Shown: piece after piece, positions 34,191-45,607 of the stretch
How positions within the stretch are numbered: position 1 is the first letter of the stretch
Layout: every line of letters starts with the position of its first letter
DNA from: Nigrospora sphaerica
Taxonomy: Eukaryota; Ascomycota; Sordariomycetes; Amphisphaeriales; Apiosporaceae
Direction: 5' to 3'
Assembly: GCA_018287875.1 (NCBI GenBank)
Contig: JAGVVL010000002.1
Span: forward strand, 8,060,001 to 8,124,000
Length of the DNA: 64,000 nucleotides
Notes under the pieces: generated by a model
Databases searched by the model: none
Told to the model about the DNA's origin: nothing
The model's input: only the letters and a program-made list of their open reading frames with translations
Position numbers and translations under genes: made by a program

Positions 34191-35899
34191 GGGAGTGAGT
34201 GGGACTGAGTGAGTGTATGTGTCTGTGTATGAGTTCCGCCTGCGCCTTTGTGCTGGTGTGGGTGCGAGGGCACCCGTGGGAATTGTGCTGAAATCCAGAA
34301 GGAGATCCTCGGGTATAAATAGATCGGGGGGCTCCGAGATCTGGCGGGCTAGGATCACACGGTCGTCGGTTTGCCCGGTGAGCGGCCGTGTATTTAGATG
34401 TCATCTCAAAGGCAAACGGGCGACCGCTTGCGAATTGTCCAGTCTGGGAAACCAGGTGTTCAGATAACGGGAGCGAGTCGACAAGGTTCGATGGCGTGCG
34501 TCCAACTCAACGAGTCAGACTAGGCGAGAACGCAAGATAAGCGAGTAGGCATGCCAGTCGACCAGTGCAATGTGTCAAAGGAGGGGTTCCCGAAGTTCCG
34601 GCCGCAAGAAGACCTGCCTCGCCTCCTAGCAGAGTCAGGAAGTAAATAACCTTAAATCACCTAATAGGCCTTTGGGTGTTTCGCCGAAACGCAACCCAGC
34701 AGTATCCAGAGAAGAACGTGGTTACAGCGCTACCTAGGTACGTTAGGTGCCTACCAGTTCGCGATGGCGCTTTCCCCGTTCCACCCGGGTGACGGGTTGT
34801 CTCTGATGTTAGGGACAATTTAAAGCTCGTCCACCTCGGCTTATTTCCTCGCCTTCTCCGCTGAGAATCGCGTGCGTGCAATCGGAAGACCACGGATGCT
34901 GGTCTGCCTCCCGCGGTAGGTTTCTCCCTCAGTCAGCATCGTCCCGGGTCTGGCCCCCCATTCCTCGACGATGAACCCCCATACAAACACCTCGACAGCC
35001 GAGAAGTATCCAGGTACCAGCATTCATGCAGCAGCGGGTGAGACCCGTTGCAGGTGTGGTGCTTCGGCAACGGTTTTCATCGGGCCGTTCTCGTGATAGA
35101 AAGTGGATGGGTGAGGTGCCTCTGATCCGTGGGCAGCGCTTCGCCTCGTAAAGGGTCGACTCCCATGTGACTGGCAGGCGATGTTTGCCGGGAACCGTGA
35201 GAAGTTGATCCGAGGTCGTATGGCGGTCTTCTTGGCATCGACATCATCAGTCAAATAGCTGGTCGCAGCTAGCCAGGAGACCATCCCCAAGACTCCGGCC
35301 AAGACAGTCAAAATACTATACCAAGGCCCCTTGGAAACCTTCTTCTGTGTAACCACACAAACTCGGCGCCTTTGAAATCAGCTTAGCGACCGCTCCTAGC
35401 ATCAGGGCACGACATCTTCTCCCCTGCTGGCCGTTGCCGTCGCAGGCCGTCATGACGGCTTGTTCCGTCAGTGACATCAGACGCTACAAGCGCACAGAGG
35501 CTCTCTGGGCCTGGGGCGGAACTACCCTTTGGTATCATCTTGATAGAATGCGTTCATATCTGTGTTGTATTATCCCCGAAGACGACCGGCTGGCCCTTGT
35601 CTGCGCCCCAACAACAACGACCACGTGAAAAATGGCCACAATGTGGCAACGCGCCGACGTTGAGGCCCCAGCCACCAGATCCATCACCAACCCCCAATCG
35701 CAACATTTAAGAAGAGGGGCGGGATGCCGTTCTTTCGGAGTTAGAAGTGGAGGAAGCTGTGGCAGGGTGCAGGCAAGTAAAGCTTAGAAGAAAACTCATG
35801 AGCTCCTTCATTGCTGGTTTCTACTCTATCTGCTCAAGGTTTCTGGGGGTTGTGGGTACCGCAAAGTCTTACGTGATTGCCCTTCGTTGCGTGCTGCTT
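34191..35899. other. Gene-poor stretch
   Basis: A 110-residue minus-strand frame at 35024-35356 has one hydrophobic segment (YSILTVLAGVLGMVSWLA) but no other support. GTGTGA-type simple sequence occurs at 34150-34240. Confidence 0.35.
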
Positions 35900-37260
35900 T
35901 TAATATGCGTACCACTGACCCGAGACATTGACCTCAGCACGTTGCTGGAATTCCAATGTCTCATCTCTCATGCCGGCCCAATACTGTTGGGCCTCAGCCG
36001 GACTCACGAAACTGGGCGGTATGGCGTTGCTTGAGGCGGTGCCAATCAACGACGGCGATTTTGTTTGTTCCTCCCGCAAAAGACCCGAACTTGCGCCTTC
36101 ATCAAGTGCCTCACCAGCGTGTGCCCACCAGTACCGCTGCTGGGGCGGCACTTTGGCGGTTGAGATAGCCCGATAGTGGGGATCGACGAGCATCACGGCG
36201 ACGAAGCGCCGGTACCCAGGCCTTGTCTTGTCCACCAGTTCGAAGCTCGAGATGCGGTGTTGACTGGGTAATATCTGCTCAGCACCTGCCTCCGGCCCCA
36301 GTTTTAACCAGCGACCCCGTCGGCGATGCCACTTACGAAGAATTCAGTTACACAACCAGCCGTCTGGTCTCGAGAGCCACATCGCCGTAGAACTGCAAAC
36401 ACGAGGCCCCGAGGCGCTGGAAGGCTGTTCCGTACACGCGCCCCCCGTACCCGGCCGAGTCGTTGCTGTAGGCGATGCCCGGAACGTCCGGCCGGGTCCG
36501 CGCGCGCAACACCGGCAACGCAGGCGTCACGTTCTCGATCGCCGCCTTGTACAGCGCTGTGGCGACGACGCGTTCTTTGAGCCGGACCTTGACGTGGCAG
36601 GCGTCGGCCGGGACGGCCGGCGCCGCGGGCGTGAGCTCAACGCTCGCCATCCGCACGACCTGGAGCCCCGCGTCGAGGAACCGTGCCCGCAGGTCGTGAT
36701 TGCAATAACTCCGGTCCACAAGCGCGAAGGGGGCCGGCTCCGGCAGTTTCGGGTCCGCGATCCGGAGCCAGCGCTCTTGTTCGATGACGGCCGGGAGGGC
36801 TATTGCCATGAGCTCCTCGTCAATCGGGCTGGATAGTCCATTGCCGACCTTGGAGTCGCCAATGGTCGTTTGCTAGTGTTCGTAGGCAGGTTCGCAAAGA
36901 TCCCCGTGGGGAAGCTGGACGCCGGATGCGGCCAGTTCTTGGGCCTCAAGGGGCTCCCATAGGTCGTTTACGGCCACAACGCACGCCGGGGCGACTTTCA
37001 GCGCTTCGGATGTGCCCAACATCTTATCCCTGACAAAAATCGAATGTCCTGGTCTTTGGTTAGCCCGATTCATAATCGCCAGGGTGCTCATGGACGAGAG
37101 ACAGCCAAGCTGTCTAGCGCACCGTAGACAAAGGGACACATCGATTTATCGACCAGTCCACGTACCACGCCATCAGCATTTGGAGTTAGATTTATCGCAG
37201 CTTCCGGATCAGCTCGTAGCCGATCGAAGGCATCCCGCAACTCGAGGCCCAGCGGAGGGG
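35900..37260 (-). pseudogene. DUF4246-family protein, broken by stop and frameshift
   Basis: DUF4246 is a large family of fungal proteins of unknown function. Conserved segments appear in order on the minus strand. The N-terminal LELRDAFDRLRADPEAA and DKSMCPFVYG are near 37240-37130. The middle LQVVRMASVELTP, ERVVATALYKAAIENVTP and RVYGTAF lie at 36675-36390. The end FELVDKTRPGYRRFVAVMLV, then STAKVPPQQRYWW, lies at 36250-36120, after an intron at about 36345-36280. Lesions are a frame change near 37110 and an in-frame TAG at 36875-36873 (CAG-to-TAG type). The segment between the N-terminal block and the middle is also shorter than I expect for the family. The gene is almost certainly non-functional as read. 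Confidence 0.7.
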
Positions 37261-37280
37261 TAATAGCAACGTCCGACTTG

Positions 37281-37460
37281 TGTCACGGTCCAAGGAACAA
37301 GGGATCTGGTGATGCCCTGAAGGTTCTATTGAGATGCGAAAACTACAGGTGAAGAGTAAAAGAATAGGAACAGACTCCTGTCAGTCACTATTTAGCAGGA
37401 ATATATCCAGCCAGCGGCGGTACGTACCACCTGCCAGTGGTCCATGCATTCCCATGCCCT
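37281..37460 (-). repeat. Truncated LTR copy, reverse orientation
   Basis: It begins (outer end) TGTCACGGTCCAAGG and runs through the same sequence as the solo LTR at 24354-24567, reversed. It stops abruptly at CATGCCCT, about 35 bp short of the full end, exactly where the next copy starts. Confidence 0.8.
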
Positions 37461-37461
37461 T

Positions 37462-37690
37462 TGTCACGGTTCAAGGAACGAGGGATCTGTTGATGACCCA
37501 AAGGTTCTATTGAGATGCGAAAACTACAGGTGAAGAGGAAAAGAAGAGGAACAGGCTCCTCTCAGTCACTGTTTAGCAGGAATACATCCAGCCAGCGGCG
37601 GTACGTACCGCCAGGCAGCGGTAAGTCGTCTATGCGTTCTCATGCCCTTGTACCTATGTACCCATGCCGTAATAATACTACTATAGTTTA
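37462..37690 (-). repeat. Second LTR copy, reverse orientation, in tandem
   Basis: It begins TGTCACGGTTCAAGG directly after the truncated copy. It is more complete, running through GTACCTATGTACCCATGCCG. Its central part is nearer to the 39.4-kb copy than to the 24.4-kb copy (shared CGACTTACCGCTGCC-type stretch). Confidence 0.75.
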
Positions 37691-38119
37691 TATCGCGTCT
37701 TTAAACTACCATAGTAAATTAGGAGTAACTGTGGACCCCAATTTATCTTCCACTTCATTAATAAAGTCTTTAAGCTGCTAGGCATCACCTAGAAACTGGG
37801 ATTCTCTAGCTACTCCTAATTATAAAGGGAAGTGGAGCGTATAAACTAAGCTATCTAATAACGGATTCTGCCTTACTTATCATACTTCTAGGGCAACTAG
37901 TTGTTAGTGATTCCAGCCTTAGACGCTATTTAAGCTAGCTTGCCTTAGGATTCGACTAGTCTATCTTCTTATAAAGTAGAGCGTGGCTTCCTTATACCGC
38001 TGCTATATTTTAAGGCCGACTAAACTTAAGACGTGGGTAAACTTTTAATAGTAGAGCGTCTTAAATAGTAAGACATATAGAAAATTATAAAGACACTTTA
38101 TTAATATATAGAAGCGGTA

Positions 38120-38405
38120 TAATGAGACCGGACCAGGGCTCTTACGTAAGCCTTGATCAAGGGTTTACACAAGTATAAGTTAGGCTTCGGTAGTCCAGTT
38201 CATAGCTAGAGCGACAGCGCGCTTTTCCCTCCTTTTAATACACTGCTATTCTTACTACGGCACTTTACGCTCATTTTTCGTGACTATTTTGAGCTTCTTT
38301 TACTTCCCTACGTTAAGGATCATCTTGATCAACGATATCCTCACCTGATTGTCCCTTCAGATCGACCTCACGACCGTGTCTTTCCACCAGACTCCCTACA
38401 GTTTG
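38120..38405. repeat. Direct repeat copy A inside the gypsy nest
   Basis: Shares ordered blocks with 38800-39115: TTACGTAAGCC/TACGTAAGCA, TTGATCAAGG..TT.CAC, and the 30-bp block around GATCGACCTCACGACCG and GTCTTTCCACCAG. This is probably a diverged LTR of another element nested here. Confidence 0.6.
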
Positions 38406-38799
38406 GGGTTTCTTGGTTCCAATAATAATAGGCTACCTTATCTTAACGCTATATATACGACTAAGCTAATAAGTCGCGACGTAAGCTAGACTTTAAGATC
38501 GGGGATAAGGTAGTTATCCTTAAACGGATATAGATGACGGATTAACTTAGCGACGCCTTAATGTTCCCCTTAACGTAGTAATATTACACTATTAAAAGGA
38601 TAAGAGGATACTTCTTTAAACTTAACACACTGCTAGATTAGAAGGGCACGAACGTGTTTCACGTTAATCGCCTTTAGCAATTCTAAGACGACCCTCTCCT
38701 AAGATAACAGGCCGAGAATCCGGAGGGCGATATCGTGGATCCTTCGTTAGATAAAGAATAGGAGGTAGACCGAGTACTATCCTCTCGACTACTGAGACG

Positions 38800-39115
38800 G
38801 GGCTAGGGTACGTAAGCACCCAATGCCAGGGGTCTGATCAAGGACTTGCACCTATAAGTAGCTGTCCAGCTTCCACCGTAGAGATAAGACAACAACAAGA
38901 CATGTTCACTTCCTTTTATCTTTTGAGACCATCACTCGTAACCGTTTTGTCCCAGTTATTGTCCCAGTTGGACCTCACTTTTACTTGGGTGATAGACATA
39001 CCCTTGATCAAGGACTTGCACGTCCTAAATCGAGGGCATGTCTATCACATTATCAGGGATCGACCTCACGACCGCGTCTTTCCACCAGGCACTACACCTA
39101 GTGTTTGTCTGTTCT
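38800..39115. repeat. Direct repeat copy B inside the gypsy nest
   Basis: Partner of the copy at 38120-38405, with the same block order. The block CCTTGATCAAGGACTTGCAC occurs at 39002-39021, and a close variant at about 38833. It follows integrase C-terminal traces, as a 3' LTR would. Confidence 0.6.
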
Positions 39116-39418
39116 ACTACACTATAGAGAACTTTAATACCAGGTGCGCTGAAAGAGTTGGGACCCGGATATAACGTAATATAACGCGGAGTCATTTAAG
39201 AATAGCGCCACACTTCTCTAGAAATACTACGAGGAGTATTTAAATAACGCAGGACCGCCGAAGCGACTAGCTTCATGGCTTAACACTGCAGCTAATAATA
39301 GGATCGACCCACCTCACGCTGATAACAACTCTCCGGCTTCGACGAACCGAACGAGAAAGAGAATTGCCCGAAAGAAGTAACCAAAACTTGCAGATAAGTT
39401 TTATTTCTTAAAGGGGGG

Positions 39419-39603
39419 TAATATTATAGTGTAGGTATATAGGTATAAGGGCATAGTAATATATAGACGACTTACCGCTGCCTAGCGGTATATACCGCCG
39501 CTAGCTGGATATATTCCTGCTAAACAGTAAGTAAGAGGAGCCTATTCTTTTTCTTTTCCTCTTCACCTATAGTTTTCGCATCTTAATAGAATCCTTAGGT
39601 TGT
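39419..39603 (+). repeat. 3' LTR copy, RIP-mutated, forward orientation
   Basis: It matches the 24.4-kb LTR over most of its length, with many C-to-T changes and a small deletion near its start. It follows a polypurine tract immediately. Confidence 0.75.
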
Positions 39604-41408
39604 CTATATATATGGGAGTCTCTTCCCACCTCTGGTTCCCAATTACTACTTTTCTTCTTTAATCAATAACTCCGACTCACATAGTCACCTTTTAACAGTA
39701 TTCATGTAAGAGGTCGCCAGTGTTTCTCTTCAAGCGCTCTTGGCTAGAATTGACCACCTAGCTTTTAAAAAAAGCCATGAACTTCCTGATCGTTCTTTTT
39801 TAACTTTCCTAGCAGGATAATTACTAGTAATCATTACTTAGAGTACGCCGCCGGTTGCGTTAGAATGATCAATCAATTGAGACTAATCATAGAGAAAAGC
39901 AACGCGGACCTAAGCAGGGAGGGGTCTCATTTACACACGTGACACAGAACTAATGATAAGATGGAGTCTTCCAACACGTTTATTTTGCATACCCGCCCTC
40001 GAGCTTCGCTATAGTGCAGTCAAAAATATTGTGTATAATCGGGCGGCGGGAGCATGATTCTATGACAGTCAAGTCAAGGGCCTAAAGTAGCGACGTTGCC
40101 TTCAAGTCAAGGGACTGCCACGGCCGTCGAGGAAAATCAGCAGGTGCACCTCCTTTTATCAAAACTCAGGACGTCGTGTAGGCCTACTTGTCGAAATTCC
40201 CCTTGTTTGCGACTATGGCTTGGTCCGGGCAGCTAAGCACTGTGATCCCCGAAGTGAGTTACAAGTTGAACATAAATTTCTGTAGGCGAGCGAACGGCTA
40301 CCTTCATGAACAAACGAGCGGGGGAGGCAAGGTACCGTTCGATCGTGCAAGTTGAGCAATGCCATACTTGCCGAACCCGGCCGCGAAGCCCGTCGCTTAG
40401 GGAACGACGCCGAGATATCGAAGACAATCGTGTCATATTATCTGGGCCTACAAGAAGGCATAGATAGAAAGGCGACTGTCAGCCGCGGCCTCGGGTACCA
40501 ATGTCGTTGAAGGTGGTTTGGTAGCCGTCTTCACAGCACGTTAGATCCGACCTTGAAGGATATAAACATTTCCATTTCAATGGGAAGCTATTAATTTCGA
40601 CGTCCCAGCATAGAAGGGCACATGGAGTGACGGGCCCAAATGGTGGTATACGGTAGATTCTGAGTGACTTAATAGGGTAAAAAACTAAGGATAAGGCACA
40701 CGTTTAGATGGATGGGTGGCCATTTCTGCAATGCAACTAGACCCTACGAAAGTGAATACGCTTCACCAACCTCAACTCTCGGGGGACGACAAGGTGATGA
40801 AAGACATAAAACCATCGACCGGGAGCCTCTCATTTCAGGCGACATGTTGTAAGGAGTAAGGGGCGGTAACGGTTTCCGCGACGGTACTTAGGCAATCCTC
40901 TCAATTAGGCGGATACAGGGAGGGCAGCAGGGCTTGTAAGCGGAGCTACCATATAAGGAAACCAACCCGCCTTCGCTGCTACCGAAACGCTTGCCGCGCT
41001 GACGTGAGAGGGATCAAATGGGCGATCGTTCGAGTCGACTATCCCCATCTACTTTATGGTGTGAAAAAAGATCGGCTACGAGCGTTTAAGCCCACTAAGC
41101 TATCATGCGACTGACAGTTCCTACTTCGATACTGGAGCGTGGAGCCGGGCCGTAAACAAAGATACCGCAGGCAAATCATCTTATACGAGGCTGAACCATA
41201 AGTCACGAATGGCTGACTATTGACAGGTGCTCGTGGCCTCTTCATAGTAGCCGCTGACCGTGAAACCCTGCATTTATAGCTTTGGCGACTTATGTCAGCA
41301 CTCCTTCAGGCGGCCTCACGAGACTGGTTGTGGCAACAGGCCGGGGAATAAGGTTCCTTATAAAATACCCGCCAAACCTGTCCTGGAGCCAGGGGAAGTT
41401 AGGAATGA
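39604..41408. other. Non-coding, repeat-flanked stretch
   Basis: No supported gene. Composition is mixed, and some AT-rich parts may be older repeat remains. Confidence 0.35.
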
Positions 41409-42063
41409 TTGCTCCAAACTACTCAAGGCCAGTTCATGAACATGCCTCCCGCTGCCCGCCCTTCCCGATCCTCCCGCCGTGCGAGACCCCTCGCCGGCGC
41501 CCCCGTCCGTCCCCGCGCCATCGTGGCCGCCAAGCCGTGCAACAGCAGTAGCCGCAACAGTATCTCCGGGCCTGCTAGTACACTCTCCCTTGAAGCCTTT
41601 GCCTCGGACCTTGTGCATGGACTACTGCAGCACGACGACGCCATCTTCGAGCGCGTGTACACGCGAGACTTCAGTCGGGACCTTAAAGAGACGTGAGCTT
41701 CTTTATCCCCATTTCTACTCCTCTTCCCATTCCCACCACCCCCCCCCCCCTTAAAAAGCTCAGCCCCTCTGACCATCTTCCGCCAGCGCCAACGGCCAGC
41801 CTTTGGACTACGATGGCATGCGCGAATTCATCCTTGGGCTCCGCAGGCGGTTCGCGAACCGCCGCGTGATGGCCGAGTCCTTCGTCGTAGTCGAAGCCGC
41901 AGACGCATAAACGGGAGCCTTTTCGCACGAGTTTGCCGTCACGGGTGTACAGAAAGCGGGCGAGCGGGTGACCGTCACCATCATTTCTGTGGTCAACGTG
42001 GCGGTCAACGAAGAGGGACGGTGGCAGGTGGTGAAGGAGAGCTTTGTTACGAATATTATATAA
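41409..42063 (+). pseudogene. NTF2/SnoaL-like fold protein, interrupted by a stop
   Basis: Exon 1 (41409-41692) and exon 2 (41787-42063) join across a 94-bp intron (GTGAGC donor, CGCCAG acceptor). The reading gives a small protein with the layout of NTF2-like proteins: helices (LEAFASDLVHGLLQHDDAIF, then RVYTRDFSRD), then YDGMREFILGLRRRF, then strands (FVVVEAADA, HEFAVTGVQKAGERVTVTII, GRWQVVKESFV). An in-frame TAA at 41908-41910 cuts it before the last strands; a CAA-to-TAA change would explain it. The N-terminal 45 residues are Arg/Pro-rich and could be spurious, with the true start at a later ATG. Substrate is unknown. Confidence 0.55.
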
Positions 42064-42480
42064 GGGAAATAGGATGTTTTAGAGCCTCCGGGGGTTACAG
42101 GGGTAGGGATTTCCGGATCTTAAGGCGATTCTTTATAGTGTTCAATCTTTTTGCAGCTGGGATAGGTGAGAGTTAGCTTCGGATGAGGAACGAGTAAGAG
42201 CAACATCCAGACTTATCCTGGCCTTCATTAAGCGCATACTGCACCTCGAAGAGTGTATCGAGAACCCACCATTGCGAGGGCCAGACCCCTACGACGAGAA
42301 AGGGTTCCGAGGTCGCTATTCGTACCTCGCTAGGGGACGAAGGTAGTTTGGATCATCTAAGTGCAGAGACAGAGAGAATAAGGGGAGAGACAGAGAAATA
42401 AGAAGAGGGGAGACTTGGAAGAATGAGGAATAATGTATTGTCCTCTTCTACCCCAGCTGCCACCTTCCGTATGAGTTAGG
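42064..42480. other. Non-coding stretch
   Basis: No supported feature. A purine-rich tract (GAGAGACAGAGAAATAAG) occurs near 42384-42401. Confidence 0.35.
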
Positions 42481-42650
42481 GCTGTTAAGATGGAGGCACG
42501 TTAGTGTTGACATGAGTGATTGATTGAAGAAGAAGAGGATAGATACAGGGTCCCAGAATGAGATTTATACATATGTGGATGGTCCGGGTCACGTAATACA
42601 CGGTCAAGTCTGCGTATTCTAACAAGGGCATCGAGGTGTTATATGCGACG
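42481..42650. repeat. Direct repeat, copy 1 (LTR-like)
   Basis: It shares ordered blocks with 42790-42955: TAAGATGG, GTTGACATGAGTG, GATAGATACAGG, ATACATAT, and GCGTATTCTAACA. It is probably part of a retroelement LTR; the ends are not defined by eye. Confidence 0.55.
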
Positions 42651-42789
42651 AACCGACTGTACTTGACATACGCTGCCATCTAGACCACCTCACCTCTCCT
42701 CTCGCGTCTGATCAACGGGCCACTCATAGTTCGACAAGTGGAGCTGGTCTAGTCACAGAACCTCTCCTGATGTATGGGGGACTACTCAA

Positions 42790-42955
42790 AGTGCTAAGAT
42801 GGTCTTGGATTGGCGTTGACATGAGTGGTTTATTGAGGTGAAAAGAATAGATACAGGACCCCATTATGGAATGGATACATATAGACGGTGTGGCTCAGGT
42901 GACCAACGCAGTGATGCTGCGTTATTCTAACACGAAGGTGTACTCTGGGACTCTG
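42790..42955. repeat. Direct repeat, copy 2 (LTR-like)
   Basis: Diverged partner of 42481-42650 in the same orientation; about 140 bp separates the two. Confidence 0.55.
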
Positions 42956-43720
42956 GCGCTATCACATCCTTGGAAGTGATTCACGGGGACTAAGCCAGGG
43001 AATAATCCTACGATGATTAAGCGAGGGAGCGTCGATGCACCGACGCGTGATGTGCCCTGGCCAGCGGAGTGCGATAGCCAGGTAATTATACTACATCTCC
43101 ATGGGGTCCCATATTTCGAAGAATGAAGTAGCTACTATAGGTGATTCGTGGTCGTAGTCGATAGTTCTCTACATAGTCAAGTACCCCATGGTCCTTTGAG
43201 GGGGCCGCGCGGGGGGGGGGTTCGCCCGCCACCAAGACCCACGAGGCCGTCGTCTCTACTGAGCCTAGAATATGGCGAAACCGAGGCCCTTCCTGCAGGC
43301 GACCCCAGCCGCCATGACGGCCTAAATGTACGAGGCTGAATTTTCGCTGTCATTCACTGGCGACCTATCACACGCACACACATACGCACCGGCGCCCCAT
43401 CGGTAATGTAGACACTTATAACCCTGGGGGGCAATTCTTATTACCTAAAACCTGGGCGCAGTACTAGTGCTCAGCCTCTCTTATTCCTAATCCGACTCGC
43501 GTTAGCATGTTGGACTTCCCGCAACGGGCTACGGATAAGAGTTGCAATGCAGACGAAGTACACGACAGTTTGGACCCGATTGGTTGGCTGTTTAGGTAGC
43601 CGGGAAAACTTAAATAAGGTTCGGGGACAGTTCAGAAGCGGGAGAAAGAAAGTCGATCACTCACCCCCACTAACCTGTAAAGTAAGGCGTACCGGCCAAT
43701 AGTATAACAAGACTAAGAAG

Positions 43721-43790
43721 TACACGGCAGGGGATCCGCATAGCCCTTGTCGATAAGTGGCACGATACTGCAATCCTCCGAATAAAAGTA
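43721..43790. repeat. 70-bp direct duplication, left flank of the pogo element
   Basis: It begins TACACGGCAGGGGATCC and ends ATAAAAGTA, directly abutting the transposon's left inverted repeat. It matches 45651-45720 at 68 of 70 positions. Confidence 0.95.
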
Positions 43791-43833
43791 ACGTAGATGT
43801 CATACGAGTTGCGCAGTCATACGAGTTGCGCAC
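43791..43833. repeat. Left terminal inverted repeat (43 bp)
   Basis: Starts ACGTAGATGTCATACG and ends GTTGCGCAC. Internal 17-bp direct repeats lie at 43799-43815 and 43816-43832. Confidence 0.95.
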
Positions 43834-43888
43834 CCCCGACTAATTTCCACTTCTTCAACTTTAAACGTGTCTTACATCACAACTAAAC

Positions 43889-45544
43889 ATGCCTACACGT
43901 TCATTAGAGTCTCAGGTTATTCTCGCGGTCCAGACGATTAAGCAGGACCCCGCAATGACAATTCGTCGCGCTGCATCTATCTTCAAAGTCAACGAATCGA
44001 CCCTCCGTAACAGAATGAACGGAAAACGCGCCCGACGCGACGTACGCGCCAATAACACGCGTCTCACCGAACTTGAAGAGAGAACACTTGTCCGATATAT
44101 AATTGACCTAGATTCGAGAGGATTTGCGCCGCGCTTACACGATGTGGAAGATATGGCGAATGTCATCGCCGAGTCACGCGACGCGTCACGCGTCGGGACG
44201 CGTTGGGCCGCGAACTTTGTTAAGCGACAACCAGACCTCCGGACGCGTTTTTCGCGTACATACGACTACCAGAGGGCCCTCTGTGAAGACCCTGAAAAAA
44301 TCTCGGGCTGGTTCGCGCTTTTTGCGAACCTGAAGGCTAAGTACGGCATCCAGGACGAGGACATCTACAACTTTGACGAAACCGGCTTCATGATGGGCCA
44401 AATCACGTCCACAATGGTCGTTACCGGTGCCGATCGTACCGGAAAGCGAAAGAAGGTCCAGCCTGGTAATCGAGAATGGGTTACCGTGATCCAGGGCGTC
44501 TGTTCTAACGGCTGGTATGTCCCGCCGTTCATCGTCGTGAAAGGCGCCTACCACCTCGCCAATTGGTATACCGACAGCACCCTCCCATGCGACTGGGTTA
44601 TTAAGCCTACCTTTAATGGATGGACCGATAACAAGACGGGCCTGGACTGGATTCAGCATTTCGAAAAACACACCGCGTCGCGCGCTACCGGCCAATATCG
44701 TCTGTTAGTGATCGACGGGCACGAGAGCCACGTTTCGGCTGAATTCCAGGCTTTCTGCAAAGAGAAGAACATCATCACGGTCTCTATGCCTCCGCACTCG
44801 TCGCATCTACTTCAGCCACTTGACGTGGGGTGTTTTAGTCCACTAAAGCGGGCGTACGGTCGCGAAATCGAAACCTTCATGAAGTCACTCGTTAACCATA
44901 TCACCAAGGCCGAGTTCCTTATCGCCTTCCAGGCCGCATTTTTGAAGGTTTTTACACCCGATAATATTAAGGCTGGGTTCCGCGGGGCTGTTTTAGTCCC
45001 TCATAACCCGGAAAAGGTTATCTCGAAGCTCGACGTGAAGTTATCGACGCCTTCGCCGTCTAGCAGCCTCCCGCCAGCGGCCGTCCCGTGGGCCTCACAA
45101 ACGCCACACAACCCAACGCAAGCTACTTCGCAGACCGATTATATTAAAAATCGAGTCCGTCAGCATCAAGGAAGCTCTCCGACACCGATTTTATCAGCAG
45201 TGGACCAATTTGCGAAGGGTGCGATGGCGATGATGCACGAGGTCGCCCTCTTACGGGCCGAGGTCAAGACACTTCGAGAGGCGAATACCAGCCTTGTAAA
45301 ACGTCGTAAGGCTAAAAAAAAACGTCTACAGGAAGGAGGAACACTTGAGATTGGCCAGGCCCAAGACCTTTTAAATCAAAAGGACGTGGATACGCAGTTA
45401 AAAGAGGAAGCGCGCAGAAGGAGTGGTCACGTAACGAGGTCAGAGCCGCGCGCGCAGCGGTGTAGCATCTGCGGAAACACCGGACACAATGCGCGCACAT
45501 GTAAAGTAGATGTAAAAACGTCTGCAGAGTCCGATTCTAAGTAG
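43889..45544 (+). CDS. Pogo/Fot1 transposase, intact
   Basis: This 551-residue protein has the full pogo-transposase architecture. An N-terminal helix-turn-helix psq-type domain (about 1-50; ILAVQTIKQDP and TIRRAASIFKVNESTLRNRM) is followed by a CENP-B-type DNA-binding domain (about 60-125; GTRWAANFVKRQPDL). The DDE domain carries the first Asp in YNFDETGF (about 163), the second in LLVIDGHESH (about 275), and the third in LLQPLDVGCFSPLKRAY (about 311), giving a DDD triad. The C-terminal region has a predicted coiled coil (LLRAEVKTLREANTSLVKRR) and a zinc knuckle CSICGNTGHNARTC near residues 527-540. No stop, frameshift or intron interrupts it. It cuts and pastes the element at TA targets in the nucleus. 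Codon use is less GC-rich than host genes, fitting a mobile origin. Confidence 0.97.
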   Translation: MPTRSLESQVILAVQTIKQDPAMTIRRAASIFKVNESTLRNRMNGKRARRDVRANNTRLTELEERTLVRYIIDLDSRGFAPRLHDVEDMANVIAESRDASRVGTRWAANFVKRQPDLRTRFSRTYDYQRALCEDPEKISGWFALFANLKAKYGIQDEDIYNFDETGFMMGQITSTMVVTGADRTGKRKKVQPGNREWVTVIQGVCSNGWYVPPFIVVKGAYHLANWYTDSTLPCDWVIKPTFNGWTDNKTGLDWIQHFEKHTASRATGQYRLLVIDGHESHVSAEFQAFCKEKNIITVSMPPHSSHLLQPLDVGCFSPLKRAYGREIETFMKSLVNHITKAEFLIAFQAAFLKVFTPDNIKAGFRGAVLVPHNPEKVISKLDVKLSTPSPSSSLPPAAVPWASQTPHNPTQATSQTDYIKNRVRQHQGSSPTPILSAVDQFAKGAMAMMHEVALLRAEVKTLREANTSLVKRRKAKKKRLQEGGTLEIGQAQDLLNQKDVDTQLKEEARRRSGHVTRSEPRAQRCSICGNTGHNARTCKVDVKTSAESDSK

Positions 45545-45607
45545 TTTGAATTGATTTAAGGCGTTATGGTCAAGTAATTGATGGATTCGTCGCGGAGGTG
45601 CTAGGAG

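Larger units (their letters stand above)
37691..39418 (+). mobile_element. RIP-degraded Ty3/gypsy retrotransposon, integrase end
   Basis: AT-rich sequence contains stop-riddled but ordered traces of a Ty3/gypsy polyprotein in the plus orientation. Near 37735-37870 are the integrase core traces GPQF, LLGIT and EVERIN. Near 38495-38520 is a GDKV motif typical of the C-terminal integrase barrel, and near 38720-38790 a PEGDIVDPSL...E.EVDRVL trace. A GPPKRL stretch lies near 39250. A polypurine tract (AAAGGGGGG near 39411-39418) directly precedes the 3' LTR. Most stops are TAA/TAG and CpA/TpG are depleted in favour of TpA, as RIP produces. No frame is functional. Confidence 0.75.

Noticed and set aside
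35024..35356. 110-residue minus-strand frame with one hydrophobic segment
   Set aside because: There is no homology, splice context or leader, and composition is not distinguishable from neighbouring non-coding DNA.
42481..42955. Possible CRISPR-like or satellite repeat
   Set aside because: There are only two diverged copies about 140 bp apart in a eukaryotic repeat nest; a retroelement LTR pair is simpler.
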